A stretch of DNA of 64,000 bases, taken from contig NC_057796.1 of the NCBI RefSeq assembly GCF_018294505.1, positions 191,626,239 through 191,690,238 of the forward strand, read 5' to 3'. This document shows, piece by piece, positions 10,924-22,047 of the stretch. The stretch's first letter is position 1; each line of letters opens with the position of its first letter. Below the pieces are notes generated by a model that was not told the origin of the DNA, ran no database searches, and saw nothing but the letters and a program-made list of their open reading frames with translations. Source of the stretch: Triticum aestivum. Lineage: Eukaryota; Streptophyta; Magnoliopsida; Poales; Poaceae. The translations under genes and the position numbers were made by a program.

Positions 10924-11466
10924 CTAAGGAGCGGCGGCTTTTGTGGCAAGGTCAAGGTGCTTCTCAGCAAAGGCATCCAAGGCTTCCAGCCGGTGGAAGA
11001 AGGCCAACGTCGTAGCGTCCTCACTGGCCCTGTATATACCTATGTACACCATGTGCTCGTACACGTGGATGTGTAGGTCGACGAATTCTTACAGGGCAAG
11101 GCGCCTCGCAGCGAGCGCGACCTCCAGGTGGACATTCTTCGTGGCGTCGGCGGGCAGTCGCAGGGCCACCAGTGCTTGATAGAGGTTCCGACCATGGAGG
11201 CCGATTAGGGTGGCAGGCAATGAGGAGCCCGGGCACACGGGCTGGTGGAGTACGGCGATGTCGTCCACGAGCTTCTTGACGACGGTGAACTTATTGGTGG
11301 TGGCAACCATCATCTGGTCCAACTGAGAGTCGTAGCTGGCGTCGACAGCGGCCATCCACCAGCCGGTCGCTAACACCGTCTGGAGACGATCCTCGGTGCC
11401 ATGCCGCAGGCCGGCGTCGTGGACCATCTGGCACAGCCGCTGGCCGGTCGGGCGCATCGCCGCCAT
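10924..11466 (-). pseudogene. Unrecognised gene fragment, about 180 codons, one in-frame stop
   Basis: Minus-strand frame from ATG 11464-11466 (MAAMRPTGQRLCQMVHDAGL) to a stop at 10924-10926, with a single in-frame TAA at 11089-11091. After that stop the same frame continues sensibly (EFVDLHIHVYEHMVYIGIYR, then FFHRLEALDAFAEKHLDLAT). The composition is that of a compact, mostly helical soluble protein, with GC-rich third positions like a grass gene. No signal peptide, membrane segment or catalytic motif stands out, and I do not recognise the family. It could be a host gene captured by the CACTA element or an accessory CACTA ORF, now broken by one nonsense codon. Confidence 0.5.
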
Positions 11467-11898
11467 GGGTCTGGAGTGAGCACTTTTCTTCTTATTAGTG
11501 TAGGTTCTTAGGCAAATGGTTAGGTGATTACGATGTGGTAGATGCATTGGAATGGAGGGGCGCCTTTATATGAGTGCAAACTACGTTGCATTCACATCGT
11601 GCTGCCTCTTTTCCCGGCCCTCCTCCCATTACTTCCCTCATGCATTCACACGATGCTAATTGAAGGAGGATGCATCATTGGCCGTTCAACATTTCGGGAA
11701 CCGCTACCCTCTCCCTCGTCTGCATTAAAGCCGTATTGGGAACTGCGGCGCCCGCTGTCAAATCGAATAGTACTGCACCTCCCGCTGCACGCCCGGCTGA
11801 ACACGCCTCCTTGCCTCCATCTAGGTTTAATTACTGAATTTTAGTTGCAAAAATTAGATACTGCTAGTGATTTTTAGTTTGTACGTGGTTGCACACGG
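11467..11898. other. Upstream sequence of the 10924-11466 fragment, no gene seen
   Basis: Pyrimidine-rich sequence (TCCTCCCATTACTTCCCTC) and CG-rich patches, with no convincing frame. The minus-strand sequence here would be the promoter side of the captured fragment. CGCCTTTATATGAGTGC near 11560-11576 holds a TATA-like TTATATG, but on the plus strand. Confidence 0.3.
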
Positions 11899-12217
11899 GT
11901 CATCCAAAACAACTGTTCGCCTTGAAGGGATGCACAAATCCTGCGCTGCGAATTTTCCCTCGACTTAAGGGGAACACCATAGCTCTCACTTTGCATACGG
12001 GTGTTCTATCTAAAACGTTTGCGATCAAGAGCTGCAGAAATCCTGCTCGGCACATTTTCTCTTGGCTTCCTGGGGAAGCTGTCGTTTGCATATGGGTGTT
12101 CTAACTAAAACATTTGCGATCAAGAGCTGCACAAATCCTGCTCGGCACATTTTCCCTTGGCTTCCTGGGGAAGCTGTCGGTTCGCATACGGGTGTTCTAA
12201 CTAAAATGTTTGCGATG
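11899..12217 (+). repeat. Tandem repeat, about 96-bp units
   Basis: Units begin near 11899, 12001, 12096 and 12192 and share GGGTGTTCTAACTAAAA, TTTGCGATCAAGAGCTGCA, AATCCTGCTCGGCACATTTT and CTTGGCTTCCTGGGGAAGC. The first unit is the most diverged and the last is partial. TTTGCGAT also occurs in the CACTA subterminal repeats, so this may be another subterminal-type array. Confidence 0.75.
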
Positions 12218-12390
12218 AGTGTTTATATTTAAAAACCATTAACGTTTTTTTTAAGAAAATCATTTGATAAGTCTGTACATTAAGAGGGGAAAACGCAACT
12301 TCATTCAAACCATATCTTTCATTCAGTCACACTGCGAATTTATATTCATATGATCAAGAATTCGAGATACAGTATTAAACCCCAAAAAAA

Positions 12391-13340
12391 CTATTTCCGG
12401 CGGCGGCGGAGGCGGCGTGTTGCGCCGTCATTGTCGTTGTCGTCCTCCGGGATGCCATTGTTGAAGTCTTCAAGGAAGCACAAAATGTTCTTCACTTGTA
12501 AACCAAACATCACGTCGTTGCGCGATCGATGTGCGGGGCGCGGGAGGACGGCAACTGGCGCCGCTGAGAGGTAGCGGTCGACGGTAGCGTCCCATGCCAT
12601 TGAGGGGGGCACGCGCACGGGCACGGGCGCAGCGGGTGCAACCAAACGCACGGGGACCGGCGCCACGGTGGGTGGAGGGGCGCGCACGGGCAGGGTCACG
12701 GGCACGGCGGGTGCAGCCAAACGCACGGGAGTCGGCGCCATGGTGGGTGGAAGGGCGCGCACGGGCACGGGCGCTGGCGCTGGCATGTACACGAGCTCGC
12801 GCGGGTCCACGGAGACCTCGCTGACTCCCGCAGCTTCCAGCTCTGTGATATTGCTCGGCGACTAGCCCGTCAATGCTACGGGGATGGTCGCTGGCGCGGG
12901 CGCGGGGACGGGAGCTGGACCGGCAGCGGGGGCAGCAACCGCCGCGACCAGCTCATTCTGGGCCATGTCCATGAGGCCCCATTCCTCCTTATTTTCTATC
13001 TCCTCCGGCTCGGAGCCAACTTCACCAAACTTGAAGACTAGTGGCAGATGATCATTCTGCACCATGGCGTTGGTGGAGATCTGCGGGAGGGAGGAGAATA
13101 GGAGGCAAATAGTAAGGCTGCCCGTATTAAACAGCGGCTCGGGCGCCATTAATGGACAGGATGGCGGGCGGCCATGGAAGTCAAAGGGCTCACTTCCCAG
13201 TGAGCCTGCGCAGCGTATAGCTCGCACGCTTCCTGGTGAGCCTGCGCAGCGTATAGCTCGCACGCTTCCTGGTGAGCCTGCGCATTGGCGGACAGCTTGC
13301 ACGCCTCTCGGTCAGCCTGTGCACCGGCCTCTGCTCGCAC
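12391..13340 (-). pseudogene. Unrecognised proline-rich gene fragment with 12-residue repeats
   Basis: On the minus strand an N-terminal portion carries about three 12-residue repeats (AQAHQEACELYA; 36-bp units at about 13196-13300). It is followed in a different frame by LPLVFKFGEVGSEPEEIENK, then WGLMDMAQNELVAAVA. After an in-frame stop near 12862 comes a long P/A/V-rich segment (APVPVRVPP-type repeats), and the fragment ends with ICFLEDFNNGIPEDDNDND-like acidic and RRLRRRRK basic tails near 12391. Frames change at least once and one stop is in frame. The repeats and low-complexity linkers suggest an accessory CACTA protein or captured fragment. I cannot assign a family. Confidence 0.4.
13196..13320 (-). 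repeat. 36-bp tandem repeat inside the proline-rich fragment
   Basis: Successive copies of GTGAGCCTGCGCAGCGTATA followed by GCTCGCACGCTTCCTG; the first copies are identical and later ones diverge. On the minus strand one frame reads 12 residues per unit. Confidence 0.75.
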
Positions 13341-13499
13341 GCCTCCCGTTCAGTCAAGGTCAAGAAGCTGTCCCCACGGCACCTCCTATAGCCACTAAAA
13401 CAAAGACACTTGGCGTCACGTGAATGGTAAACAGAACACACACGATTTGAATTATACAAACGTTTGAGATATTAAAGTGGCAGCTATTTTTTCAACATG

Positions 13500-16480
13500 C
13501 CTTTGTTGGCTGTTATTCGAGTGCGCCTTCTCTCAAAATGGACACGAAAAATACCACAGCATGTCGGGTGCTATTCCATGATAGCATGCCAAGTTTCATG
13601 AATTTTAGACGAGTTTTGGATTTACTAGAATTTAAAAACAAAGTATCTCAACGTTTTGCCGGCAATCAACGGTGCCCTGGTGTTTGAAATTCATTCCCAT
13701 TTCTTGCAATGGGACCTAAGCATGCACCCAAGGACACACATTTGATTTTTCAACCAATTTATATGCATTAGAGCATGTGCATGTAGTTCAAATTTGAATT
13801 ATGCACATAAATGCATTGAAAACTCAATTAATGCATAAAAACATCCAAACGAACCCCGAAAAATCCCAAAAATTGACACAACACTCCTGTTGTTCTATGT
13901 TGACACGAGAAATTTTTTGAAAGCAACAAGAGGTAATGGATATCGTTTCGTCCCCAAAGGTGGGACGTTCCCTAACGAAACCATAAGGCTTGTTGTGAGA
14001 AGCTCTTGTTTGTGAGAAGCATATCCCGAAACCTGCCCCAAATGGGGCAAAAAATTTACCACGGCATGTTGATGCCGCTCCATGACAGCATGCCAAGTTT
14101 CATGAATTTCAGACGAGCTTTGGATTTACTAGAATTTAAAAACCAGGTATCTCAATCTTTGCGGCCAAGTGACCGCGGCAGGGTGTTTGACATTCGTTCC
14201 CATTTCTTGCATGGGACCTAAGCATGCAACCAAGCGCACAGATTTGAATTTTCAACCAATTTATACGCATTAGAGCATGTGCATGTAGTTCAAATTTGAA
14301 TTATGCACATGAATGCATTGAAAACTCAATTAATGCATAAAAAGGTCTGAACGAATCCCGAAAAATCTGAAAAATTGACACAACACTCCTGTTGTTCTAT
14401 GTTGACACGAGAAATTTTTTGAAAGCAATAAGAGGCAATGGATATCGTTTCGTCCCCAAAGGTGGGAAGTTCCCTACCGAAACCATTAGGCTTGTTGTGA
14501 GAAGCTCTGGTTTGTGAGAAGCATATCCCCAAACCTGCCCCAAATGGGACAAAAAATTTACCACGGCATGTTGATGCCGCTCCATGATAGCATGCCAAGT
14601 TTCATGAATTTCAGACGAGCTTTGGATTTACTAGAATTTAAAAAGAAGGTATCTCAATATTTGCGGCCGAGTGACCGTGGCAGGGTGTTTGACATTAATT
14701 CCCATTTATTGCATGGGACCTAAGCATGCAACCAAGAGCACAAATTTGAATTTTCACCCAATTTATATGCATTAGAGCATGTGCATGTAGTTCAAATTTG
14801 AATTATGCACATAAATGCATCGAAAACACAATTAATGCATAAAAACGTCCAAACGAACCCCGAAAAATCCCAGAAAATGACACAACACTCCTGTTGTTCT
14901 ATGTGACACAAGAATTTTTTTGAAAGCAATAAGAGACAATGGATATCGTTTCGTCCCCAAAGGCGGGACATTCCCTACCGAAACCATCAGGCTTGTTTTG
15001 AGAAGCTCTGGTTTGTGAGAAGCATATCCCCAAACCTGCCCCAAATGGGACAAAAAATTTACCACGGCATGTTAATGCCGCTCCATTGTAGCATGCCAAG
15101 TTTCATGAATGTCAGACGAGCTTTAGATTTACTAGAATTTAAAAACCAGGTATCTCAATGTTTGCGGCCGAGTGACCGTGGCAGGGTGTTTGACCTTCAT
15201 TCCCATTTCTTGCATGGGACCTAAGCATGGAACCAAGGGCACATATTTGAATTTTCAACCAATTTATATGCCTTAGAGCATGTGCATGTAGTTGAAATTT
15301 GAATTATGCACATAAATGCATTGAAAACTCTATTAATGCATAAAAACATCCAAACGAACCCCGAAAACCCCAAAAATTGACACAACACTCCTGTTGTTCT
15401 ATGTTGAGACGAGAATTTTTTGAAAGCAATAAGAGGCAATGGATATCGTTTCGTCCCCAAAGGTGGGATGTTCCCTACCAAAACCATTAGGCTTGTTATG
15501 AGAACTCTGGTTTGTGAGAAGCATATCCCCAAACCTGTCTCCAAATGGGTCAAAAAAATTACCACGTCATGTTGATGCCGCTCCATGATAGCATGCCAAG
15601 TTTCATGAATTTCAGACGAGCTTTGGATTTACTAGAATTTAAAAACCAGATATCTCAATGTTTGCGGCCGAGTGACCGTGGCACGGTGTTTGACATTCGT
15701 TCCCATTTCTTGCATGGGACCTAAACATGGAACCAAGGGCACATATTTGAATTTTCAACCAATTTATACGCATTAGAGCATGTGCATGTAGTTCAAATTT
15801 GAATTATGCACATAAATGCATTGAAAACTCAATTAATGCATAAAAACGTCCAAACGAACCCCAAAAAATCCCAAAAAATGACACAACACTCCTGTTGTTC
15901 TATGTTGACACGAGAATTTTTTTGAAAGCAATAAGAGGCAATGGATATAGTTTCGTCCCCAAAGGTGGGACGTTCCCTACCGAAACCATCAGGCTTGTTG
16001 TGAGAAGCTTTGGTTTGTGAGAAGCATATCCCCAAACCTGCCCCAAATGGGACAAAAAGTTTACCACGGCATGTTGATGCCGCTCCATGATAGCATGCCA
16101 AGTTTCATGAATTTTAGGGGAGCTTTGGATTTACTAGAATTGAAAACCCAGGTATCTCAATGTTTGCGGCCGAGTGACCGTGGCAGGGTGTTTGACATTC
16201 GTTCCCATTTCTTGCATGGGACCTAAGAATGCAACCAAGGACAAACATTTGATTTTACAACCCGTTTTTGTGGATGGACCACGTGCATGTAGTTCAATTT
16301 TGGATTTACTAGAATTACAAAAGCAAGTACCTCAACATTTGCTAGAGAGCCACGGTGTCATGGTGTTCGAAATTCATCCCCATTTCTTGCATGGGACATA
16401 AGCATAAACCCATGGACACATATATGATTTTACAACCCATGTTGGTGCACCGGACCATGTGCATGTGCTTTAATTTTGAA
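13500..16480 (+). repeat. Tandem satellite-like array, about 502-bp monomer, over five copies
   Basis: The anchor AAGTTTCATGAATTT recurs at 13591, 14095, 14597, 15098, 15598 and 16100, i.e. spacings of 504, 502, 501, 500 and 502 bp. Monomers are alike throughout, including TTTACCACGGCATGTTGATG, CAATTTATATGCATTAGAGC and GGATATCGTTTCGTCCCCAA. A diverged, shortened unit lies at about 16260-16480. Open frames of about 60-90 codons recur in each unit on both strands. They are repeat artefacts rather than genes. Confidence 0.92.
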
Positions 16481-16812
16481 TTGTGCACCTAGAATGGCTG
16501 GAAAACCAATTTAATGTATAAAATTTCTAAACGAACCCTGAATGATTCCAATTTTTTTATGACACACATATAGTTGCATGTTCACTTCAGATAAAAGGTC
16601 TAGCAATTCAAACACCGTCCATTGCTGCTGTTACCCCATTATGTATTACAAATCAAGACGAAAAATCAAGTAGATCCCACACAGTTTATTATCACCAACC
16701 GTGTGAGATGCAGCACAAAATATCTTCGAGCACCATCGGATTATAGTACGCATAAGGCTTACGCGAGAAGGTGCGACGGCTATAGTCCACAACCCGCTCT
16801 GAATAAGGGACC
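16481..16812. other. CACTA interior between satellite array and the 255-codon ORF
   Basis: AT-rich to mixed sequence without a convincing gene. GTGTGAGATGCAGCACAAAA near 16700 recalls the GTGTGTGATG motif of the element's ends. It probably includes the promoter side of the plus-strand ORF that follows. Confidence 0.3.
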
Positions 16813-17580
16813 GTGTCTGATGACACTTTGCGCGCCAGTTTTTTGGCTGAAGCGATTCCAAATTTTCGGCTTCCGCGGAAATATCTACCTCCCCGCCCCC
16901 TGCCCCTTACCAAAAGCCACATTTCCCCTGTTTCCGCCTTCCTTTCCAAGTTAAAACCTTCACTCCTTGCTTGCAGCGCCGCCTCCTTGCTGGCGACCCT
17001 CCTTCAAGCTGCTCGGCCTCGCCTATCCAGGCAGGTAATCCACACCCGACCCCCATCCTCCTCCTCCTTCCACATCCCACATGCCCCACCGCCGGCGCAA
17101 GCGCGACACCTTCCGCCCAAATCACCGACCCCTCCACCAAATAAGTGCCACCCTAAGCCATGGTGCATGCAGTATAGCCAGGATCTCAAAGAGCATTTGG
17201 CAGCAGAGAAGCAAATCGCGGCCGCACGCGCGGGTGAGGTCGCGATGGCTGCCATTTGCGCCGACCCCCAGATCATGGAGGAGCACCTTGCCGTCGAGGC
17301 CACCATCGACGCCTCGCGCGCCCACGCTGTGACTCAGTTGGCTGCTTTAAATGATAGTTCGTGGCATTTTCTCGAGGCCACCGTCGGTGCCTTAGACGAA
17401 GACTACGAGGTGTTTTCTCAGCGTGCACGTGCTTACCTCATCTCGAGAGCCAGCAGGTTGGTGCCCGAAGCGGCTCAGGCAACTCACCACTATGACGAGG
17501 GCACCCACAAAGCGGAGGCCTCACCCTCTTCCATGTCCAAGGAGCTAATCGTCATCGATATCTCCGACAATGAGGAGTAG
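16813..17580 (+). CDS. Hypothetical protein, intact 255-codon ORF inside the CACTA element
   Basis: The frame is open from ATG 16813 to a TAG at 17578-17580. Residues 1 to about 115 are rich in P, S and R and low in order. From about residue 118 (WCMQYSQDLKEHLAAEKQIA) a helical region follows with a repeated pattern (LKEHLAAEKQIAAARA, then MEEHLAVEATIDASRA), then ALDEDYEVFSQRARAYLISR. It closes with a short acidic tail, SKELIVIDISDNEE. The first methionine may not be the true start: ATG codons and splice-like sites (CAGGCAGGTAATCC near 17030) lie in the N-terminal part, so the first third could be UTR or intron. I do not recognise a family. The acidic C-terminus is a style I associate with unnamed CACTA-borne ORFs in Triticeae, which is weak evidence. 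Confidence 0.5.
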   Translation: MSDDTLRASFLAEAIPNFRLPRKYLPPRPLPLTKSHISPVSAFLSKLKPSLLACSAASLLATLLQAARPRLSRQVIHTRPPSSSSFHIPHAPPPAQARHLPPKSPTPPPNKCHPKPWCMQYSQDLKEHLAAEKQIAAARAGEVAMAAICADPQIMEEHLAVEATIDASRAHAVTQLAALNDSSWHFLEATVGALDEDYEVFSQRARAYLISRASRLVPEAAQATHHYDEGTHKAEASPSSMSKELIVIDISDNEE

Positions 17581-17816
17581 CTTGTCTTATTAGCTCACTA
17601 TAAGGACCCATGTTCAGTTTCCTAGCTACTGCCTTTCCTTAACAAACGGTTATTGAAATAATACCATGGGCGATGACCTCAGGCAACGCACACAGTTTCT
17701 AGGAGTAAACCGTATTGGATCAATGAACAATCACACACGACTTTCTCTTGAAAACTGTTTGCGTTAGGCCACCTTGCGCAAACGGCTACCACATAAAAAT
17801 TGTGTGTGATGGACAG
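17581..17816. other. CACTA right-arm sequence left of element C
   Basis: No gene. It contains AACAAACGGTTATTG, AACTGTTTGCGTTAGG and ATTGTGTGTGATGGACAG, the same vocabulary as the terminal repeats. It continues directly at 26474 once element C is removed. Confidence 0.55.
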
Positions 17817-17821
17817 CCTTT

Positions 17822-19407
17822 TGATACGTCTCCAACGTATCTATAATTTTTGATTGTTCCATGCTATTATATTATCTATTTTTGATGTTTAATGGGCTTT
17901 ATTATACACTTTTATATTATTTTTGGGACTAACCTACTAACCAAAGGCCCAGTACAAATTGTTGTTTTTTTGCCTATTTCAGTGTTTCATAGAAAAGGAA
18001 TATCAAACGGAATCCAAACGGAATGAAACCTTCGGGAGAGTCGTTTTTGGAACAAACGCAATCCAGGAGACTTGGAGTGGACGTCAAGGAAGCAACAAGG
18101 CGGCCACGAGGTAGGAGGGCGCGCCCAGGGGGGTAGGCGCTCCCCACACCCTCGTGGGCCCCTCGTGGCTCCACCGATCTACTTCTTTCGCCTATATATA
18201 CTCATATACCCCGAAAACATCCAGGAGCACCACGAAACCCTATTTCCACTGCCGCAACCTTCTGTACCCGTGAGATCCCATCTTGGGGCCTTTTTCGGCG
18301 CTCTGCCGGAGGGGGAATTGATCACGGAGGGCTTCTACATCAACACCATGGCCTCTCCGATGATGTGTGAGTAGTTTACCACAAACCTTTGGGTCCATAG
18401 TTATTAACTAGATGGCTTCTTCTCTCTCTATGGATCTCAATACAAAGTTATCCTCGATTTTCTTGGAGATCTATTCGATGTAATAACTTTTTGCTGTGTG
18501 TTTGTCGAGATCCGATGAATTGTGGGTTTATGATCAAGTTTATCTATGAACAATATTTGAATCTTCTCTGAATTCTTATATGCATGATTTGATATCTTTG
18601 CAAGTCTCTTCGAATTATCAGTTTGGTTTGGCCTACTGGATTGATCTTTCTTGCAATGGGAGAAGTGCTTAGCTTTGGGTTCAATCTTGCGGTGCTCGAT
18701 CCAAGTGACAGCAGGGGAAACGACACCTATTGTATTGTTGCCATCGAGGATAAAAAGATGGGGTTTATATCATATTGCTTGAGTTTATCCCTCTACATCA
18801 TGTCATCTTGCCTAATGTGTTACTATGTTCTTATGAACTTAATACTCTAGATGCATGCTGGATAGCGGTTGATGTGTGGAGTAATAGTAGTAGATGCAGA
18901 ATCGTTTTGGTGTACTTGACGCGGACGTCATGCCTATATACATGATCATGCTTAGATATTCTCATAACTATGCGCTTTTCTATCAATTGCTTGACAGTAA
19001 TTTGTTCACCCACCGTAGAATTTGTTATCTTAAGAGAAGCCACTAGTGAAACCTATGGCCCCCGGGTCTATTTTCCATCATATTAATCTCCCGTCAACTA
19101 GCTATTTCTTTCGCCGTTTATTTTGCATTCTTTACTTTTCAATCTATACAACAAAAATACCAAAAATATTTATCTTATTATCTCTATCAGATCTCACTTT
19201 TGCAAGTGGCCGTGAAGGGATTGACAACCCCTTTATCGCGTTGGTTGCAAGGTTCTTAATTGTTTGTGCAGGTACTAGGCAACTTGCGTGTATCCTCCTA
19301 CTCGATTGATACCTTGGTTCTAAAAAACTGGGGGAAATACTTACGCTACTTTGTTGCATCACCCTTTCCTCTTCAAGGGAAAACCAACGCATGCTCAAGA
19401 GGTAGCA
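17822..19407 (+). repeat. 5' LTR of element C
   Basis: 1586 bp, starting TGATACGTCTCC and ending GAGGTAGCA. It is nearly identical to 24883-26468 with visible scattered substitutions. A TATA box (CCTATATATACTC) lies at about 18191-18203. Confidence 0.93.
18191..18203 (+). promoter_or_regulatory. TATA box of the C LTR
   Basis: CCTATATATACTC occurs at the same place in both LTRs of C. The related solo LTR 57055-58618 has CCTATATATACCT in the matching place. Confidence 0.7.
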
Positions 19408-19418
19408 AGAATGATTTC

Positions 19419-19436
19419 TGGCGCCGTTGCCGGGGA
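19419..19436 (+). other. Primer binding site of element C
   Basis: TGGCGCCGTTGCCGGGGA lies 11 bp after the LTR end and is the usual tRNA-Asp complement of Athila-like Gypsy elements. A second TGGCGCCATTTTCGGGGA-like copy follows near 19487. Confidence 0.8.
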
Positions 19437-19694
19437 GGTGTACACCAAGTCAAGTCAAGATTTGATCTCCTGACAACGAGCCATTTCTGGCGCCATTTTC
19501 GGGGAGATTTACGCACAAGTCAAGACATACCAACTACCCATCACAAACTCTTATCCCTCGCATTACATTATTTGCCATTTGCCTCTCGTTTTCCTCTCCC
19601 CCACTTGACCCTTGCCGTTTTATTCGCCCTTTTCCGTTCGCCTCTTTTCACTTGCTTCTCGTGTTCTTGGGTGTTTGTGTGTCTGTTTGCCCTG

Positions 19695-21432
19695 ATGGCT
19701 TTACCAAAAAGCGTTGATCCTCACCTTAGAAGGTTGGAAGAGATTGAAAACAACGTTAGAAGCTTTATGTCTTTGCAGTTTGAGCATAATAATTTCTTCC
19801 GAAGCAAGCTTAAAGAACAAAAAAGATTTATGGAGTACATGAATAAGGAGCTTGATGATATGTCTAAGAAATTTTATGGTTTGAAATCTCAGTTTGCTCA
19901 GCTTGAAAATTTGGTAGGTCAAATTTCGGACAAGCAGGCTGTCGGAGTAAATGACCACGGGTAGCCTAACCGACTCCCCCTGGCTCTTCAAAAAATTATC
20001 AAGCCATTCGAGCCTTCAAGTATCCAGAGCATGGGGCCGCCTTCCTCCGGCCGGCTATCCCCAGGGCCGGCTACCAGAAGGCGACCCGGCCTCAAAAACC
20101 TTCCCAAGGAAAGCTACGAGATGGCCGACTCCAGGAAGCCGGCCCCAAGAGGACCGACTCCCAGAAGCCGGCCATGAAGAGAGCCGACTCCCAGAAGCCG
20201 GCCAAGACTGCACCCACCAAGACTGCATCCACATAACGGTGATAAGACGGGGCGTGGCCGCAGTATAGCCCACTACCCCCGAATCCCAAAACAGGCATGG
20301 CCACTGGGCGCCGTACGGGCCAGCCATCTCCCGTCCGGCGCGGCACTGTAGCCATGTTGACCTCGATGTCACCCACGACAGGCGCCAGTACGGCCCGAGG
20401 GCGGCGGGCCCCTTTAGCCAGAGAGACGCTCGAAGGCGGCCCGTCCTCCCCTAGTCGGCCAGGGGCGTATCTGGCTCCCAATAGCCGGCTACCTCCCTCC
20501 CTCGAAACATGTGCATCATTAAGGAGACAAGACGAGGTGAGGCTACAGTGAGAGCCCACAAGGCGGCGGCACTGTAGCCACGCTTACCTCGACAAAGCCC
20601 TCGTCATCAGAGGCGAAGCGACAGTAACCAGCCGCCAACAAGGCCCCCAAGCGGTGGGGCCGGCCTGTCGGCCAAGAGGCCGGCAGCCGGCGGGACCCAC
20701 CAGTCGGCGGGCCCCAATGGCCGGCGGAGAAGCCGGCGAGTACAGACACTGACGGCTGGGACCCGCGCCCAGCCGGGTTACCATTGTACTCCTAGGGGGT
20801 AGGCCTATATAAACCCCCCGGGACACCCATGCAAAGGGTTAATCTCATAGAGTTTCACACACCACATAGAGAGAAAAGGAGAGCTAGCCTTGCCCTTCTT
20901 CTTCCCCTAGCCAAACAGCTCAAGGAGCACTTGTAGCTACTTGTATTGATCTAGTGATCATGCGGAGACCCCGCAGAGCAGGACTAGCGGTGTTATCTCC
21001 ACGGAGAGCCCCGAACCTGGGTAAGATCCGCCAGCGTGCATGTCTTCGCCTTATCCCGTTTCCAGGCACTGGCGATGTCTTACTGGCTCCCACAATGATA
21101 AGCCACCCATTGGCATATGTCGCACCTACCCACACGACAAAGGCCACCTTAGTCAATAAGATGGCTGCTAAACCAGAAGATCGAGACATTAATAATATGA
21201 AGATCTAAAACTGATTGATGTATCTCCTATTAAATATTTGTTTTCCAATATGAATCTTGATAATGATTGGATTGGAGATGAGTCAACTTTAGTTAAAAGG
21301 CGTCCCAATGATTCAGAGTTTTTAGATCTTCTTGCAAAAATTGGTAAAAGTGGGATTGAAGAGGTCCAAACTTTAGACAGCAATGAACCCACTATTTAGG
21401 ATTTCAAGGAATTCAATTATGATAATTGCTCT
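19695..21432 (+). pseudogene. Element C gag-like coiled-coil protein, split by a solo LTR
   Basis: The frame starts MALPKSVDPHLRRLEEIENN and forms a coiled coil (FRSKLKEQKRFMEYMNKELD, then LKSQFAQLENLVGQISDKQA). The solo LTR at 19940-21139 cuts it after the DKQA codons. Beyond the LTR and its target duplication the same protein resumes with LVNKMAAKPEDRDINNMKI, then stops, and continues in pieces (NMNLDNDWIGDESTLVKRRP, then EFLDLLAKIGKSGIEEVQTL) toward the protease frame. An in-frame stop sits near 21398. It would have packaged element RNA if intact. It is much shorter than a full Athila gag. Confidence 0.7.
19940..21139 (-). mobile_element. Solo LTR in element C gag, same family group as the LTRs of G
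   Basis: It begins TGTCGGAGTAAATGACC and ends CACACGACA, with target duplication CAGGC / AAGGC (19935-19939, 21140-21144; one mismatch). Its reverse complement resembles the G LTR (30254-31429): both carry the CATATGCCAATGG motif, the TTTATATAGGCCTACCCCC TATA region, and the GGATAACACCGCTAGTCCTG-like segment. There is no internal region, so this is a product of LTR-LTR recombination. Confidence 0.85.
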
Positions 21433-22047
21433 TTGATAGATTGTATTTCCTTGTTGCAATCTGTGCTAAATTATCCTCATGCTTGTAGTCAAAATAAAGC
21501 TTTTACTAAACATATCGTTGATGCTTTAATGCAATCTTATGAAGAAAAGCTTGAATTAGAAGTTTCTATCCCTAGAAAACTTTATGATGAGTGGGAACCA
21601 ACTATTAAAATTAAAATTAAAGATCATGAATGCTATGCTTTGTGTGATTTGGGTGCTAGTGTTTCCACGATTCCAAAAACTTTGTGTGATGTATTAGGTT
21701 TCCGCGAATTTGATGATTGTTCTCTAAATTTACATCTTGCGGATTCCACCATTAAGAAACCTATGGGAAGGATTAATGATGTTCTTATTGTTGCAAATAG
21801 GAATTATGTGCCCGTAGATTTCATTGTTCTTGATATAGATTGTAATCCTACATGTCCTATTATTCTTGGTAGACCTAATTTCCTCAGAACGATTGGTGCA
21901 ATTATTGATATGAAGGAAGGGAATATTAGATTCCAATTTCCATTAAGGAAAGGCATGGAACACTTTCCTAGGAAGAAAATTAAATTACCTTATGAATCTA
22001 TTATGAGAGCCACTTATGGATTGCATACCAAAGATGATGATACCTAG
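21433..22047 (+). CDS. Element C retropepsin-like aspartic protease domain
   Basis: This open 204-codon frame ends at a TAG at 22045-22047. The central motif CDLGASVSTIPKTLCDVLGF is the plant Gypsy retropepsin active-site signature in the form D-L-G-A-S, in place of D-S/T-G-A. It is followed by LHLADSTIKKPMGRINDVLI and the flap/ILGRPNFLRTIGA C-terminal motif, so the whole fold is covered. Processing of a gag polyprotein is the expected role. The true reading frame probably came from further upstream (a stop near 21398 truncates it), so the first residues are part of the gag-protease linker. After the stop there is no reverse transcriptase. Confidence 0.8.
   Translation: MIDCISLLQSVLNYPHACSQNKAFTKHIVDALMQSYEEKLELEVSIPRKLYDEWEPTIKIKIKDHECYALCDLGASVSTIPKTLCDVLGFREFDDCSLNLHLADSTIKKPMGRINDVLIVANRNYVPVDFIVLDIDCNPTCPIILGRPNFLRTIGAIIDMKEGNIRFQFPLRKGMEHFPRKKIKLPYESIMRATYGLHTKDDDT

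Noticed and set aside
13824..16226. Series of 60-90-codon frames on both strands, repeated about every 500 bp
   Set aside because: They are the same positions in each satellite monomer and have no start or codon-usage features of genes.
13500..16480. CRISPR-like or centromeric array
   Set aside because: Units are 500 bp head-to-tail repeats without spacers, inside a DNA transposon in a plant genome; no link to centromere sequence was visible.
19260..19964. 234-codon plus-strand frame as an intact gene
   Set aside because: It begins in the 5' LTR of C and ends in a solo LTR; only 19695-19939 is element coding sequence.
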